DNA of 64,000 nt from Geoalkalibacter sp. Lineage in GTDB: Bacteria; Desulfobacterota; Desulfuromonadia; Desulfuromonadales; Geoalkalibacteraceae. Below the pieces are notes generated by a model. It was not told the origin of the DNA, did no database searches, and saw only the letters and a program-made list of their open reading frames with translations. Both the position numbers and the translations under genes were made by a program. The stretch is taken from positions 62,001-126,000 of the forward strand of contig NZ_JAUWAV010000003.1 of assembly GCF_030605225.1 (NCBI RefSeq), written 5' to 3'. Shown here piece after piece: positions 28,456 through 38,400 of this stretch. The stretch's first letter is position 1. Every line of letters begins with the position of its first letter.

Positions 28456-30870
28456 ATGCCTTTAGATCATCTGCGACTTGATGCCGAGGCCCTGACCTGG
28501 CGCTGCGATCCCAATCAGTTCGAGTTCGACACCACCCGCGACCTGCCCCCCCTGGAGGGTACCATCGGTCAGGATCGGGCCATGACGGCCATCGAATTCG
28601 GCCTGGGCATCAAGGACAGCGGCTTCAACATCTTCATCCTCGGCGAGCCGGGCACGGGGCGCTCGTCGAGCATCAAGAAAATCCTGGCGGCCCGCGCCAG
28701 GGAGCGTGAGGTGCCCGACGACTGGTGCTACGTGCATGACTTCGACGACGGCACCCACCCCGACTTCATTCGTTTGCCGGCCGGTCAGGGTTCTGAGTTC
28801 AAGAAGGATGTTGATCGCCTGGTGGAGCGGTTGACGGAAGAACTCCCCAAGGTTTTTGACAGCAAGGAATACGAGGAGCAGAAGAACAAGATCGCCGCCG
28901 AGCATCAGGAGCGGCACAAGGCGCTGTTTCAGCGGCTGGAGCGTGAGGCGGAGGAGAAGGGTTTCACCCTGCAACGCACGGTGAGCGGGCTGGTGCTGGT
29001 GCCGGTGCGCGACGATCATCCCTTGTCCCAGGAGGAGTACGAAAATCTCTCCGATGAGGAAAGGGCCGATCTCGACGAACGGGGCAGCCAGTTGCAGGAT
29101 CATCTCAACGATGTGTTGCGCAATGTGCGGCAGATCGAGGAAGAGGCGCGCGAAGCCACCGCCGAGATGGAAAAGGAGGTGGTCAACTATGCCATGAGCC
29201 ACCTCTTCGACGACCTGGAGCAGAAATACGCCGAAGTGCCGCGCGTCCTCGAGCATTTCGCCAACTGCAAAAAAGACATACTCGCGCGCATCGAGGAACT
29301 GCGGCCGAGCAAGGGGCCGCAGATCGCCCTGCCGGGCATCAAGATGCCCCAGCAGGGCCCCTCCTTCGAGCGCTACCTGGTCAATCTCTTCGTCGACAAT
29401 CAGGAACTCAAGGGCGCGCCGGTGGTCTACGAGGCCAACCCCACCTATTTCAATCTGTTCGGCCGCATCGAGCACGTCATCCAGATGGGCAACGCCGTCA
29501 CCAATTACACCATGATCAAGCCCGGCGCCCTGCACCGCGCCAACGGCGGCTATCTGATCCTCGACTGCCGCGAGGTGCTGATCAACCTGTTTTCCTACGA
29601 GGCGCTCAAGCGCTGCATCCGTAACAAGGAAGTCAAGATCGAGGACATGACCGAGCAGTTTCGTTTTCTCGCCACGGTGACGCTCAAGCCGCGTCCCGTG
29701 CCCCTCGACTGCAAGATCGTCATGATCGGCACGCCGCTGCTGTATTACCTGCTGTTTCAGTACGATCCGGATTTCCGCAAGTTCTTCAAGGTCAAGGCCG
29801 ATTTCGATCGCATGATGAAGAACACCTGGGAGAACGCCCAGCAGTACGCCCTGTTCATCGGCGCCAAGTGTCGCGATGAGGATCTGCTGCATTTCGATCC
29901 GACGGCGGTGGCGCGCACCGTCGAGCATTCGGCGCGCCTCACGGAGGATCAGGGACGTTTTTCCTCCTGCTTTCTGGAAATCGCCAACCTGATCCGCGAA
30001 GCCTCTTTTTACGCCGAGCGCGACGGACGCGACCGGGTGTCGGCCAAGCATGTCGAACTGGCCGTCGAGGCGCGCACCTATCGCTGCAACAAGGTCGAGG
30101 AGAAAATTCAGGAGTACATCGAGGACGGCACTCTGCTGGTGGATACGGACGGCGCGGTGGTCGGACAGATCAACGGCCTGAGCGTCTATCAGCTGGGCGA
30201 TTACAGCTTCGGCAAGCCCTCTCGCCTCACCGTGCGCACCTATTTGGGCAAGGGCGGCATGGTCAACATCGAGCGCGAGGTCAAGTTGAGCGGCCCCATT
30301 CACGACAAGGGAGTGCTGATTTTCTCGGGCTTTTTCGGCGAGCGCTTCGCCCAGGACAAACCCCTGGCCCTGGCCGCCTCCATCTGCTTCGAGCAGTCCT
30401 ATGCCGGAGTGGAGGGCGACAGCGCCTCCTGCGCCGAACTTTACGCGCTGCTTTCCTCCCTCTCCGAGGTGCCCATCAAGCAGGGTATCGCCGTGACCGG
30501 TTCGGTCAATCAGCGCGGTCAGGTACAGCCCATCGGCGGGGTCAACGAGAAGATCGAGGGTTTTTACGCGGTGTGCAAGGCCAAGGGCCTGACCGGCGAG
30601 CAGGGCGTGATCATTCCCGCGGGCAACCGCAAGAATCTCCTGCTGCGCCAGGAGGTGCGCGAGGCCGTGGCGCAGGGGCGCTTCCACGTGTGGGCGGTGA
30701 GCAGTGTCGACGAGGGCATCGAAATCCTCACCGGCCTGCCTGCGGGCGAGCGCGACGCGGAAGGCCGCTGGCCGCAGGGGACCATCAATCACAAGGTCGA
30801 TCAGCGCCTGCTCAAGATGGCCGAAACCCTGCGCAAATTCGGCAAGGGCGAGGAGAAGGGCGAGAAATAG
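28456..30870 (+). CDS. Lon-related ATP-binding protease (S16 family)
   Basis: An 804-residue protein. The N-terminal AAA-like region has a P-loop GEPGTGRS (63-70), in which Arg occupies the usual Lys position. A long helical insert rich in Glu/Arg (~130-270) follows, then an AAA lid region and the C-terminal Lon protease domain. The catalytic dyad is Ser656 in GDSASCAEL and Lys699 in PIGGVNEKIEG. It belongs to the Lon-related family that includes E. coli YcbZ, a cytoplasmic protease of unclear substrates. Length is typical. It ends in a strong terminator. Confidence 0.9.
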   Translation: MPLDHLRLDAEALTWRCDPNQFEFDTTRDLPPLEGTIGQDRAMTAIEFGLGIKDSGFNIFILGEPGTGRSSSIKKILAARAREREVPDDWCYVHDFDDGTHPDFIRLPAGQGSEFKKDVDRLVERLTEELPKVFDSKEYEEQKNKIAAEHQERHKALFQRLEREAEEKGFTLQRTVSGLVLVPVRDDHPLSQEEYENLSDEERADLDERGSQLQDHLNDVLRNVRQIEEEAREATAEMEKEVVNYAMSHLFDDLEQKYAEVPRVLEHFANCKKDILARIEELRPSKGPQIALPGIKMPQQGPSFERYLVNLFVDNQELKGAPVVYEANPTYFNLFGRIEHVIQMGNAVTNYTMIKPGALHRANGGYLILDCREVLINLFSYEALKRCIRNKEVKIEDMTEQFRFLATVTLKPRPVPLDCKIVMIGTPLLYYLLFQYDPDFRKFFKVKADFDRMMKNTWENAQQYALFIGAKCRDEDLLHFDPTAVARTVEHSARLTEDQGRFSSCFLEIANLIREASFYAERDGRDRVSAKHVELAVEARTYRCNKVEEKIQEYIEDGTLLVDTDGAVVGQINGLSVYQLGDYSFGKPSRLTVRTYLGKGGMVNIEREVKLSGPIHDKGVLIFSGFFGERFAQDKPLALAASICFEQSYAGVEGDSASCAELYALLSSLSEVPIKQGIAVTGSVNQRGQVQPIGGVNEKIEGFYAVCKAKGLTGEQGVIIPAGNRKNLLLRQEVREAVAQGRFHVWAVSSVDEGIEILTGLPAGERDAEGRWPQGTINHKVDQRLLKMAETLRKFGKGEEKGEK

Positions 30871-30898
30871 CCCCGCGCCGCAGCCCGTGCCCTGCCGC

Positions 30899-33800
30899 TC
30901 AGGTCCCCCCTGGACTCAGGGGGGATTTTTTGCGCGCGAACTCCGGGCCGGCGGGCGAAACCGGCGCCGTGCCGAGCAGATCTCCCAGGGTCATGGCCTC
31001 CAGGGTTTTGTTGTCGAGGAGCAGCAGTTCGGCGCGCAGGCTCTTGTGCAGGGTGCCGATTTCATCCAGGGAGCGTTGCGTCAGGCGCGCCAGTTCGGCC
31101 CGCGGCTGGGCGAGAATTTTCATCACGGGCATCTCGCTCAGTTCGGCAAAGGCGGCGAGAGGCGCGGCATGCTCCAGGGCCAGTTCGGCCGCGGCGCGCA
31201 ATTCGGCGAGGCGGCGCGCCGACAGGCCTTCGACGCGGGCGGTGTCCAAAATCGCCAACTGGCCAAGGGTGCGGATGCCCTGGCGGGCCAGCAGCGCGCC
31301 GTACGCCTTGCCGATGCCAGAGATGATTTCGACGCCCTGGTGGGCAAGAGCCGCCCGTACCTGAAGCGCGGGGAGGCTCGAGGCCATAAGAGCGCTGCTC
31401 TGGTACATGAGCACCGCCTGCGCCGCCTCGCCCGGTGCGCTTGCTCCCTGGCTCTCGGGGAGATCGTAAGCCACCCTGACATCGCTGACCTTGAGCAGGC
31501 CGGGCGCCTCGCCGAGAAAGGTGAGGGGCACCTCGGTCATCGCCACGCGCGCGAAACTCACCTCCTCCACCAGCAGGTCGCCCGCGCCGCGTGGCTGCAC
31601 CAGGCGCAAAACGGCTGTTTCGGCGCCCGCCGGCGCCATTCCCTGCCAGGCAAAGGCGCCCAGGGCGCGCCCGTCGAGGGGCTGTATCAGCGCCGGGGCG
31701 GAGAGGTTCTCGCCCTGCCAGGCGAGTTCCACCCGCGCGCGGCTCGCCGCGGGAACCGTCGCATCCTCTTCCAGGGGCGCGTCGCTGGGGACGGCGCGCA
31801 CCCGCAGGCGATAGACCTCATTTTCCCGCACTTCGGCCTGCTGCATCAGCAGACTGTCCTCCGGGCCGTCGCCGCGCAGGCGCAGCCCGCCCCCGGGCCG
31901 GGGATCGCTCCAGCCGCTCTCGCTGGTCCAGCCCGCGGGCACGTTCTGTCCGTTTTGCTCCTCCCATTGCGAGAAATTCTGGTTGGTCAGGGCCTGGCGC
32001 GTCGCTCCCAGGTGCAGTTCCTCGACCAGCAGGCCGTAGGCGGAACTGCCTGGATGGATGAGGCGCCATTCCGCCTCCGCCGCCTGCGCCGGGGGCCTGA
32101 GGCGCGCCTGCGCCAGTTCCCGGGAGGGAGCAGTGTCCGTGACCAGACGTGCGCTGTCCAGGCGCAGGGCCTGGCCGCGGTTGTCGAACCACTCCAGCTG
32201 CCACTGGGGGGCTTCCAGATCCTCGGGTCGGCAGGCGCAGAATCCGCCCTCGCAGGAGGCGCGCCACAGGCTGTAGGTCAGGCGCAGCTCGTAGGTGCTG
32301 CCGGGATCAACGCTGAAGCGCTGCCGCAGGATGGCTTCCCGTGCGGCGCTGAGGGGCACTTCCGTTTCTGCGTGGCAGAAGGGTCGCAGGGTTTCGTCGT
32401 TGCCCACCAGGCCCTGGCGCGCCAGGGCGCCATCGACCAGGAGCAGGGCGAAGGATCCGCGCCCCGGCTCGCTGTGGCTCAGGCTGTGGGTGAACATTTT
32501 CCCTCTTGGCCGCCGCAGGCGATGGATGCGCTCCGCCGTGCCCTGCCAGCACTGGGGCAGGCCGAGTTCGCACCAGGGATGCAGTTCCAGATTGTCGCCG
32601 CTTGGCGATTGCAGGGAGAGAAAGCGCTCCTGTCCGGTGGGTCCTTCGTTGAGTTGCGCGATGGGCAGGCCGACGGCGCGGTTGATCGCCTGCACGATTT
32701 CTTCGGCGGCGGTGCGCCGGGGATCGGCTCCGGCGCAGTCGATGCGGCGCGGCGCGGCGCCGCCGATGCTCAGGGTGAGGTAGCGTTCCTGGCTGAGGTT
32801 GATGCCGCGGCTCAGATCCACCGCGCCGTTGATCATCCAATAGCTGAAGGCATCAAAGCCGAACAGGCGGCGCGTGGCGTCACGCGGCGCGGGCAGGGCG
32901 AAATCGGTGTTGCACAGGGGTGGCTGGTCGTCGGGGGGCGGAGCGACTCCAGGTTGATTCAGATGCTCGGCGAGCTTCTCGGCAAAATCAAAGTGGAATT
33001 CGATCTTGCCCGCCGGGGCATACTCGTCGAGGCGGCGGCGCACCGCCGTTGCACCCGCGCCGATCTGCAACTGCACCGGCAGGCTGAAGCGCTCGGGCAC
33101 ATGGCGCAGGCGCAATTGGGCGGCAAGGGGCGGGCGCAGGCCTGAGGCCGCGGCGGCGCGCCAGGACAGGCCGCCGTCGCGACTGCATTGCAGGGTCGGC
33201 TGGTCGGCGTCGCCCGCGACCAGATTCCAGAAGGCTTCGCCTTCGCGGCTTTGCAGCACCAGCCAGGAGCGTACCCCGGGCAGCAGGCGAAAGCCCTGGG
33301 GCAAGGGGGCGCTGCCCCACACCCGGCCATCGGGCAAGGGCTTGCCGATCTTGACCTCGGCACTGGCCAGGATCTCTCCCGAGGGTTTGCCGTCGGCATC
33401 GCTCATCAGGCTCAGGTGCAAGCCCGCCAGACCCGGCTGGGTTTTGCCCAGGGGCAGGTCGATGGCCGTCAGGGCGATTTCTTGCGCAACGCTCAGGGAT
33501 TGGGCGAGGGTGCAATGGGGCGAGACGCTCAGCGTGCCGATGGCGGGGATGTCGCCGGGATCGCTCAGGGCCAGGCGGCTTGGTTCAAAGGTTCCGAGGA
33601 TGGCGGCGGACGAGCGCCCCTGGACGGGCTGCGCTCCGGCTGGCAGGCGCACCTGGAGCAACCCTTCGGCGACTCCGGGCAGGGTGCTGAAATCGTAGGG
33701 CAGATTGACCTCGGCCAGATGCGGCGGCAGCACCGGCTGTTCGATCACATAGTCGATGTCGAGCCGCAGGTCGAGACGCGCCAGGCTGTCCGAATGAACC

Positions 33801-34426
33801 AGCAGCGGGATCTGGTAATAGCCGTCGCGGACCTCGGCGCTAGTGAGAAAAAAGTTGAGAACCTCGGCAAAATCCGGCGAGGTTTCGGCACGGGCGAGTT
33901 CGCCGAGGCGCACCCAGAAGGGCGCCATTTCGCCGAGCCGCGCCTGAAGATTGCTGGGGACACAGCGCAGGGTTAGGCTGCTCAGGTCGAATGCGCCGCC
34001 GACGCTGGTGCGCGTCAGGCGCAGGCGGGTGATGCCGAGTCCCGGAAGGTTGCGGGCGCCGGCCGGCAGGCTCAGGGTCCAGGGTGTGCCGCCGCCGGAG
34101 AGAAAGGTTCCGTCGGCGGCGACGCCGACCAGGGCGCCGCCCATGTCGACCTGCAAGGTAAAGGTGCCGCCGCTGCCGTCGGCGCGCAGCGGCGTGCGCC
34201 GCGCGCGGAAATCGACTTCGATGAAGTCGGCGCCGAGGGTTTTACGCGCGCCCAGCTCGCCCTGGCTGCCGGTGAAGGTCAGGGTTTCCTCGAAGGAAGC
34301 GTCCGCCGGCATCAGGGTCAGGGTGGCGCGAGAGGCCCGCGCCCCCTGCGGCAGGCTGCGCAGCCAAAGCTTGAGCGGGCCTTCGAAACGCTCATTGCGG
34401 CCAGAATAGGTTTCCGTCAGTTTCAT
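30899..34426 (-). CDS. Large CIS fibre-like protein with HhH-type C-domain
   Basis: A 1175-residue protein, last gene of the injection-system block. It is predominantly beta-rich with repeated Ig/jelly-roll-like segments (for example NFSQWEEQNGQNVPAGW, resembling carbohydrate-binding modules). A mid-protein segment (~555-620) carries one copy of the DGA..ID..AIN motif that is repeated eight times in the gpI-like protein. Residues ~1032-1082 form a helix-hairpin-helix-like unit (ISGIGKAYGALLARQGIRTL). It is probably an exposed fibre or receptor-binding element, but no homologous family is recognised with certainty. Confidence 0.7.
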   Translation of the reverse strand: MKLTETYSGRNERFEGPLKLWLRSLPQGARASRATLTLMPADASFEETLTFTGSQGELGARKTLGADFIEVDFRARRTPLRADGSGGTFTLQVDMGGALVGVAADGTFLSGGGTPWTLSLPAGARNLPGLGITRLRLTRTSVGGAFDLSSLTLRCVPSNLQARLGEMAPFWVRLGELARAETSPDFAEVLNFFLTSAEVRDGYYQIPLLVHSDSLARLDLRLDIDYVIEQPVLPPHLAEVNLPYDFSTLPGVAEGLLQVRLPAGAQPVQGRSSAAILGTFEPSRLALSDPGDIPAIGTLSVSPHCTLAQSLSVAQEIALTAIDLPLGKTQPGLAGLHLSLMSDADGKPSGEILASAEVKIGKPLPDGRVWGSAPLPQGFRLLPGVRSWLVLQSREGEAFWNLVAGDADQPTLQCSRDGGLSWRAAAASGLRPPLAAQLRLRHVPERFSLPVQLQIGAGATAVRRRLDEYAPAGKIEFHFDFAEKLAEHLNQPGVAPPPDDQPPLCNTDFALPAPRDATRRLFGFDAFSYWMINGAVDLSRGINLSQERYLTLSIGGAAPRRIDCAGADPRRTAAEEIVQAINRAVGLPIAQLNEGPTGQERFLSLQSPSGDNLELHPWCELGLPQCWQGTAERIHRLRRPRGKMFTHSLSHSEPGRGSFALLLVDGALARQGLVGNDETLRPFCHAETEVPLSAAREAILRQRFSVDPGSTYELRLTYSLWRASCEGGFCACRPEDLEAPQWQLEWFDNRGQALRLDSARLVTDTAPSRELAQARLRPPAQAAEAEWRLIHPGSSAYGLLVEELHLGATRQALTNQNFSQWEEQNGQNVPAGWTSESGWSDPRPGGGLRLRGDGPEDSLLMQQAEVRENEVYRLRVRAVPSDAPLEEDATVPAASRARVELAWQGENLSAPALIQPLDGRALGAFAWQGMAPAGAETAVLRLVQPRGAGDLLVEEVSFARVAMTEVPLTFLGEAPGLLKVSDVRVAYDLPESQGASAPGEAAQAVLMYQSSALMASSLPALQVRAALAHQGVEIISGIGKAYGALLARQGIRTLGQLAILDTARVEGLSARRLAELRAAAELALEHAAPLAAFAELSEMPVMKILAQPRAELARLTQRSLDEIGTLHKSLRAELLLLDNKTLEAMTLGDLLGTAPVSPAGPEFARKKSPLSPGGT
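30905..30931 (+). terminator. Strong intrinsic terminator of the Lon-like gene, inside the convergent CIS gene
   Basis: CCCCCCTG pairs perfectly with CAGGGGGG around loop GACT and is followed by A then six T's. It lies 34 bases beyond the Lon-like stop. It also falls within the last codons of the leftward gene 30899-34426, whose C-terminal SPLSPGG is encoded by the stem. Confidence 0.9.
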
Positions 34427-34463
34427 GGCATCGTCGCCCGCGCCCGGGTTGGTGTTGTGAATG

Positions 34464-34489
34464 TCGGGGCCATTGCGGCATGGCCCCGA
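34464..34489 (-). repeat. Perfect ten-base-stem hairpin inside the CIS operon
   Basis: TCGGGGCCAT and ATGGCCCCGA form a perfect stem around a six-base loop in the 82-base gap between two CIS genes. There is no T-run, so it is more likely an mRNA-stabilising or attenuating hairpin than a terminator. Confidence 0.6.
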
Positions 34490-34508
34490 GGATTTTGGTG
34501 TCCCGCCA

Positions 34509-35456
34509 TCAACTGCGCATGAGGATCATCAGGTCCACCGGCGAAGTCGTGGCCGTCAAGCCTTCCACCTGCAGATAGGTGGTGTCGTAATTGACATGCA
34601 CCAGCAGCGGCCGGCAAACGCCCTCGCGCACCATGTTGACGTTGTCCGCGGGCAGCGGGCGCACCCCGGCCGTTCCTTCCGCCTGCGCCAGATTGCGGCA
34701 CACCGGATCGCCGACCAGCACGCGCACCGGCACCATGGCCACGTAGAGATCGTTCCACTGATCGCCCTTTTTCAGCTCGGCGACGGTGCGGCGCTGCCCG
34801 CAGCACTCGCGCACCCAAGGGCTCTGGCAGTGCTCCAGTTCGTCGTTGGGGTCGTGCATGAAGGCGTCCCACATGTCGTTGAGCACATCCTCGATGGGAT
34901 CGTCGTCGTCATACTCGACGTTCAATTCGGCGAGCAGGATGCGGAAGGGGATGCCGATGCGCACCTTCTCGCGGAAGACCTGGCGCTGCAAGCCGTATTT
35001 CTCGGCGTCGGCGTGGCCGTAATAGAACAGCAGCTTGCACTTCTGGAATTCCGCCGGCAGCGCGCCCTTGTTTTTCTCATCCTGGATGCTGCCGATGCTT
35101 TCTAGGCGATAGATGTCCACCAGGGGAAAGCGTCCGAGCTTGTGGTGCAGCAGAACCTTGTCGAGTTCCGGAGTGAAGCGCTTGATGAAGCGTCGGTAGC
35201 CGGCCATCTCCTCATGATCGTGCATCTTGGGGGCGTAACGCTGATCGAGGGTCTCGGTCCACTCCGTGGCGCTCTTGCCGTCGAATTTGTCGGCGTTGTC
35301 GGCGCGCGACACGCCTTCCTTGATGATCTCTTCCTTGGCGGCGGCGGCTTTGGCGGCGATGTCCTCCTGAACCTTGCACTGCATGTCGTTCCAGTTTTCC
35401 GCCGTGATCAGATCGCCCGGATTGACCGGGACATAGGGGGTGCAGTCGTTGCTCAT
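34509..35456 (-). CDS. CIS-associated fibre-like protein
   Basis: A 315-residue protein. The N-terminal region (PGDLITAENWNDMQCKVQED, then Ala/Lys-rich helix) resembles the baseplate-attachment start of tail-fibre proteins. The rest is mixed alpha/beta with an acidic patch (DDDDPIEDVLNDMWDAF) and five or six cysteines, including a CC pair. Start 35456 has AAGGAG upstream. It follows the gpI-like gene, the position tail fibres take in phage and CIS loci. Function is by context. Confidence 0.65.
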   Translation of the reverse strand: MSNDCTPYVPVNPGDLITAENWNDMQCKVQEDIAAKAAAAKEEIIKEGVSRADNADKFDGKSATEWTETLDQRYAPKMHDHEEMAGYRRFIKRFTPELDKVLLHHKLGRFPLVDIYRLESIGSIQDEKNKGALPAEFQKCKLLFYYGHADAEKYGLQRQVFREKVRIGIPFRILLAELNVEYDDDDPIEDVLNDMWDAFMHDPNDELEHCQSPWVRECCGQRRTVAELKKGDQWNDLYVAMVPVRVLVGDPVCRNLAQAEGTAGVRPLPADNVNMVREGVCRPLLVHVNYDTTYLQVEGLTATTSPVDLMILMRS

Positions 35457-35490
35457 GGCCTGTTCTCCTTGGTGTGGGTTGGGGACGACC

Positions 35491-38400
35491 TCAGGTGCGA
35501 TCCCGTGTGACTCTGACCTGAACGCCGGCGGCCTTGGCCTGCGACAGGCCGACGGGCGAGGGTTTGAGCAGATCGGCGGTGAGGGCCGGCAGGGGCTCGC
35601 CGAGCACCAGCCGCCGGGCATTCTCGAAGCGCCCGCCCTCGAACTCGATGCCGACGTCGAACAGCGCCGGGCCCGATTTGCGCGCGGCGATGCGGATGCT
35701 GTTGCCGGCCGCGCCGGGGATTTTCGCTTCGATTTCGAGAAATCCCGCGAAACCTTCTTCCTGAAGATAGATACGCGCCGCCTGGCCGTTGCCGCCCAGG
35801 GTCAGGGCGCGGGCCTTGCGAAAGGGCATGGCGACCGGCTGCCAGCCCAGGGGCACGTTGGGCACCACCCGTGCCTTGACCAGCTGTGATGACGCATTGA
35901 GGCACGTCGGCAGATAGTCGGGATCATCCGTCGGTTCGGTGACGCTGAAGGCATAGAATTCCGGCGTCGCGCCGGGCAGGGCGAAACGGGCCTCGTTGAA
36001 GCGCGCGCCGAAGCGCGGCGGCAGGTCGGCGGGCAGATGGACCTCAAAGGCGCCGGGCTGATGCTCCACCCAGGACAGGCGGAGGTTGACGGGCGGTTCG
36101 GGATCGCTGCCCGGCGGCCAGGCGAACACCGAGGCGAGGGGACCGCCGGGCAGGCGAAAGAAGCGGCTCAGGTTGAAGATGCCGCGCGCGCGGCACAGAC
36201 CGCCGGTGAATCGCCCCTGGTCGAAGCGGGCGCTGTCGTAGCGGCTGCCCAGGCAGTTGACCAACAGCCAGCGGTTGCGGCCGCGCGGCACGCGCAGCAG
36301 GCTGGAGGGATCGCCCTCGGTGAGAATTTTATCGGGCGCGATCGCCAGGCGGCGACCATCCCCCAGAATCTTCTCGGCGCGAAGCTCTCCGTCGCCGCCG
36401 CGCCACACGCGGGCCTCTTCGCCGGGGTGCAGCGCGACGAGCAGGGCGAGCCGCCAGCCCGCCGCCACATCGGCCAGACCCGGCCCGACGCTGCCCCGCT
36501 CCGTGCCGAAGCGTGCTTCGGCAAAGACCTCCGCCGCTCCGCCGTTGTCAAAATCCAATGCTTCTCCGTAGCGCAGCAGCGCAGTCATTTCGCGCGGCGC
36601 GGGGGGATATTCCATGACTTCGATGTAACGCAACGGCAATAGGCTCAGGTGGCTGCCCGGCCCGGCAAGGGGCGCGGTGAGTCGCAGGCGATCCTCGTCG
36701 GTGAGGGCGGCCAGGCCGGGATGAACCCGGTTGATGGCGGCGACGATTTCGTCGCCGAAGGTGCGGCCCGGCGCCGCCCCGGCGATGTCGATGTCCCGCG
36801 CCCGTCCGCCGTTCACGGCGAGGCGCAGCAGGCTGCGCCGGCTCAGATCGACGCCCGCCAGCAGATCCGTCGTGCCGGTGAGCACCGCTGGCAGAGCGGC
36901 GGTGCCCCGCGCGTCGACCACACCCGGTCCCAGGATTTTGGCGGCTGCATCGCCGGCTTCGGCGGTGGTCAGGACCAGGCGCCCGGCGGCGCCGCTGGTG
37001 GGTGAGGTGAGGCTCAGCCGGGCGCCGTCATGGGCGGCCAGGTTGGCGCCGGTCTGCTGGTTGATGGCGGCGACCAGTTCATCGAGGCTCGCGGCGCCAG
37101 GATCGGCGGCGCCGGCGGCGCAATCCACATCCCGCGGCGGCCCACCGTCGAAGGCCAGGCGCAGAAACCGGCGGGTGCGCGCATCGACACCGCCCGCCAG
37201 ATTCGCCAGGCCCTGTAAGCGCGCGGGGCGGGCGGCGACGCCCTGATAGACGCGCGGCGGGCCGAAGCCGAAGATCGCGGCCGTGACGTCCGTGCCGGAG
37301 GGAACGGCGAATTCCAGGCGGCTCGCCGCGCCCAGGGAGGGCGAGGCCAGGCTGAGATGGCGGCCGTCGTGGCGCGCGAGGTTGCTGCCCAGGGCCAGAT
37401 TGATGGCGAGCATGAGCTGGTTGAGATTTTTGTGCGCCGGGGCCTCGGCCGTTAGAGCTATATCGACGGGTTCGGCGCCGTCCATGGCGATGCGCAGCGC
37501 GGCCTGGGCCGGCAGATCCACCCCTTCGCTCAGATCGATGGTGCCGGTAAGGGTCACGCCGGTTGCCGCCGCGCCGCGCGCGGTGATTTCCGGCAGGCCC
37601 AGGAGCGCTTGGCGGGCATCCCGCGCCTGGGACGGCAGAACCTGCACGCGACCGGCAGGGCCGCTGCTCGGCGAGGTGAGGCGCAGATGGCGTCCGTCGT
37701 GGTCGGCGACGGCGGCGCCGAGCGCCTGGTTGATGGCGTCGATGATCTCATCGAGGGTGGTGGCGCGCGGTCGGGGACCGGCGCAGTCGATCTCGACGGG
37801 CGCGGCGCCGTCGAGGGCCAGCCGCAGGAAACGTCCTCCGCGCAGATCGACGCCGCGACTCAGATCCGCGGTTCCGGTGAGGCGCGCGGGAACGGCGGGC
37901 GTGCCCCGCGCCTCGGCGGCGATGAAGCCGAATACCGTCGTGGCCGCCTCGTCGAGGATGGGCGTGCGGGTGACGAAGCGTCGCACGCGCTCCCGTTCCA
38001 GGGGCAGCAGTGCGAGACGGCTTGAGGAGCCGCTGGTGGGCGAGGTGAGAATCAGTCGGGCGCCGTCGTGGGCGGCGACGGGGGCCGTAAGGCCCGCGTT
38101 GATGGCCGCGACCAACTCGGCCAGGCTCACCCGGCGGCGGTCGGCGGCGCCGGCCCGCAGGTTGACGGTCACCGGAGGCATACCGTCAATGGCCAGGCGC
38201 AACAGATGCAGGGCGGCCAGATCGACGCCTCCGGATAGATCAATTTCGCCAAGGATCCGTGCCTGTTCGGCGGCGCGCCCCGTAAAGCCGCGCGGCTTGA
38301 GACCCAGGAGCAGCGCGCTGGCGTCGCCCTGCTCGGCCAGGGCGATGTCCAGGCTCGCCGTTGCACCGCTGTTCGGCGTGCCGAGAATCAGACGTCGGCC

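Noticed and set aside
28462-30792. 776-codon leftward frame opposite the Lon-like gene
   Set aside because: Shadow of a gene with an intact Ser/Lys protease dyad; His/Gly/Val-rich translation without domains.
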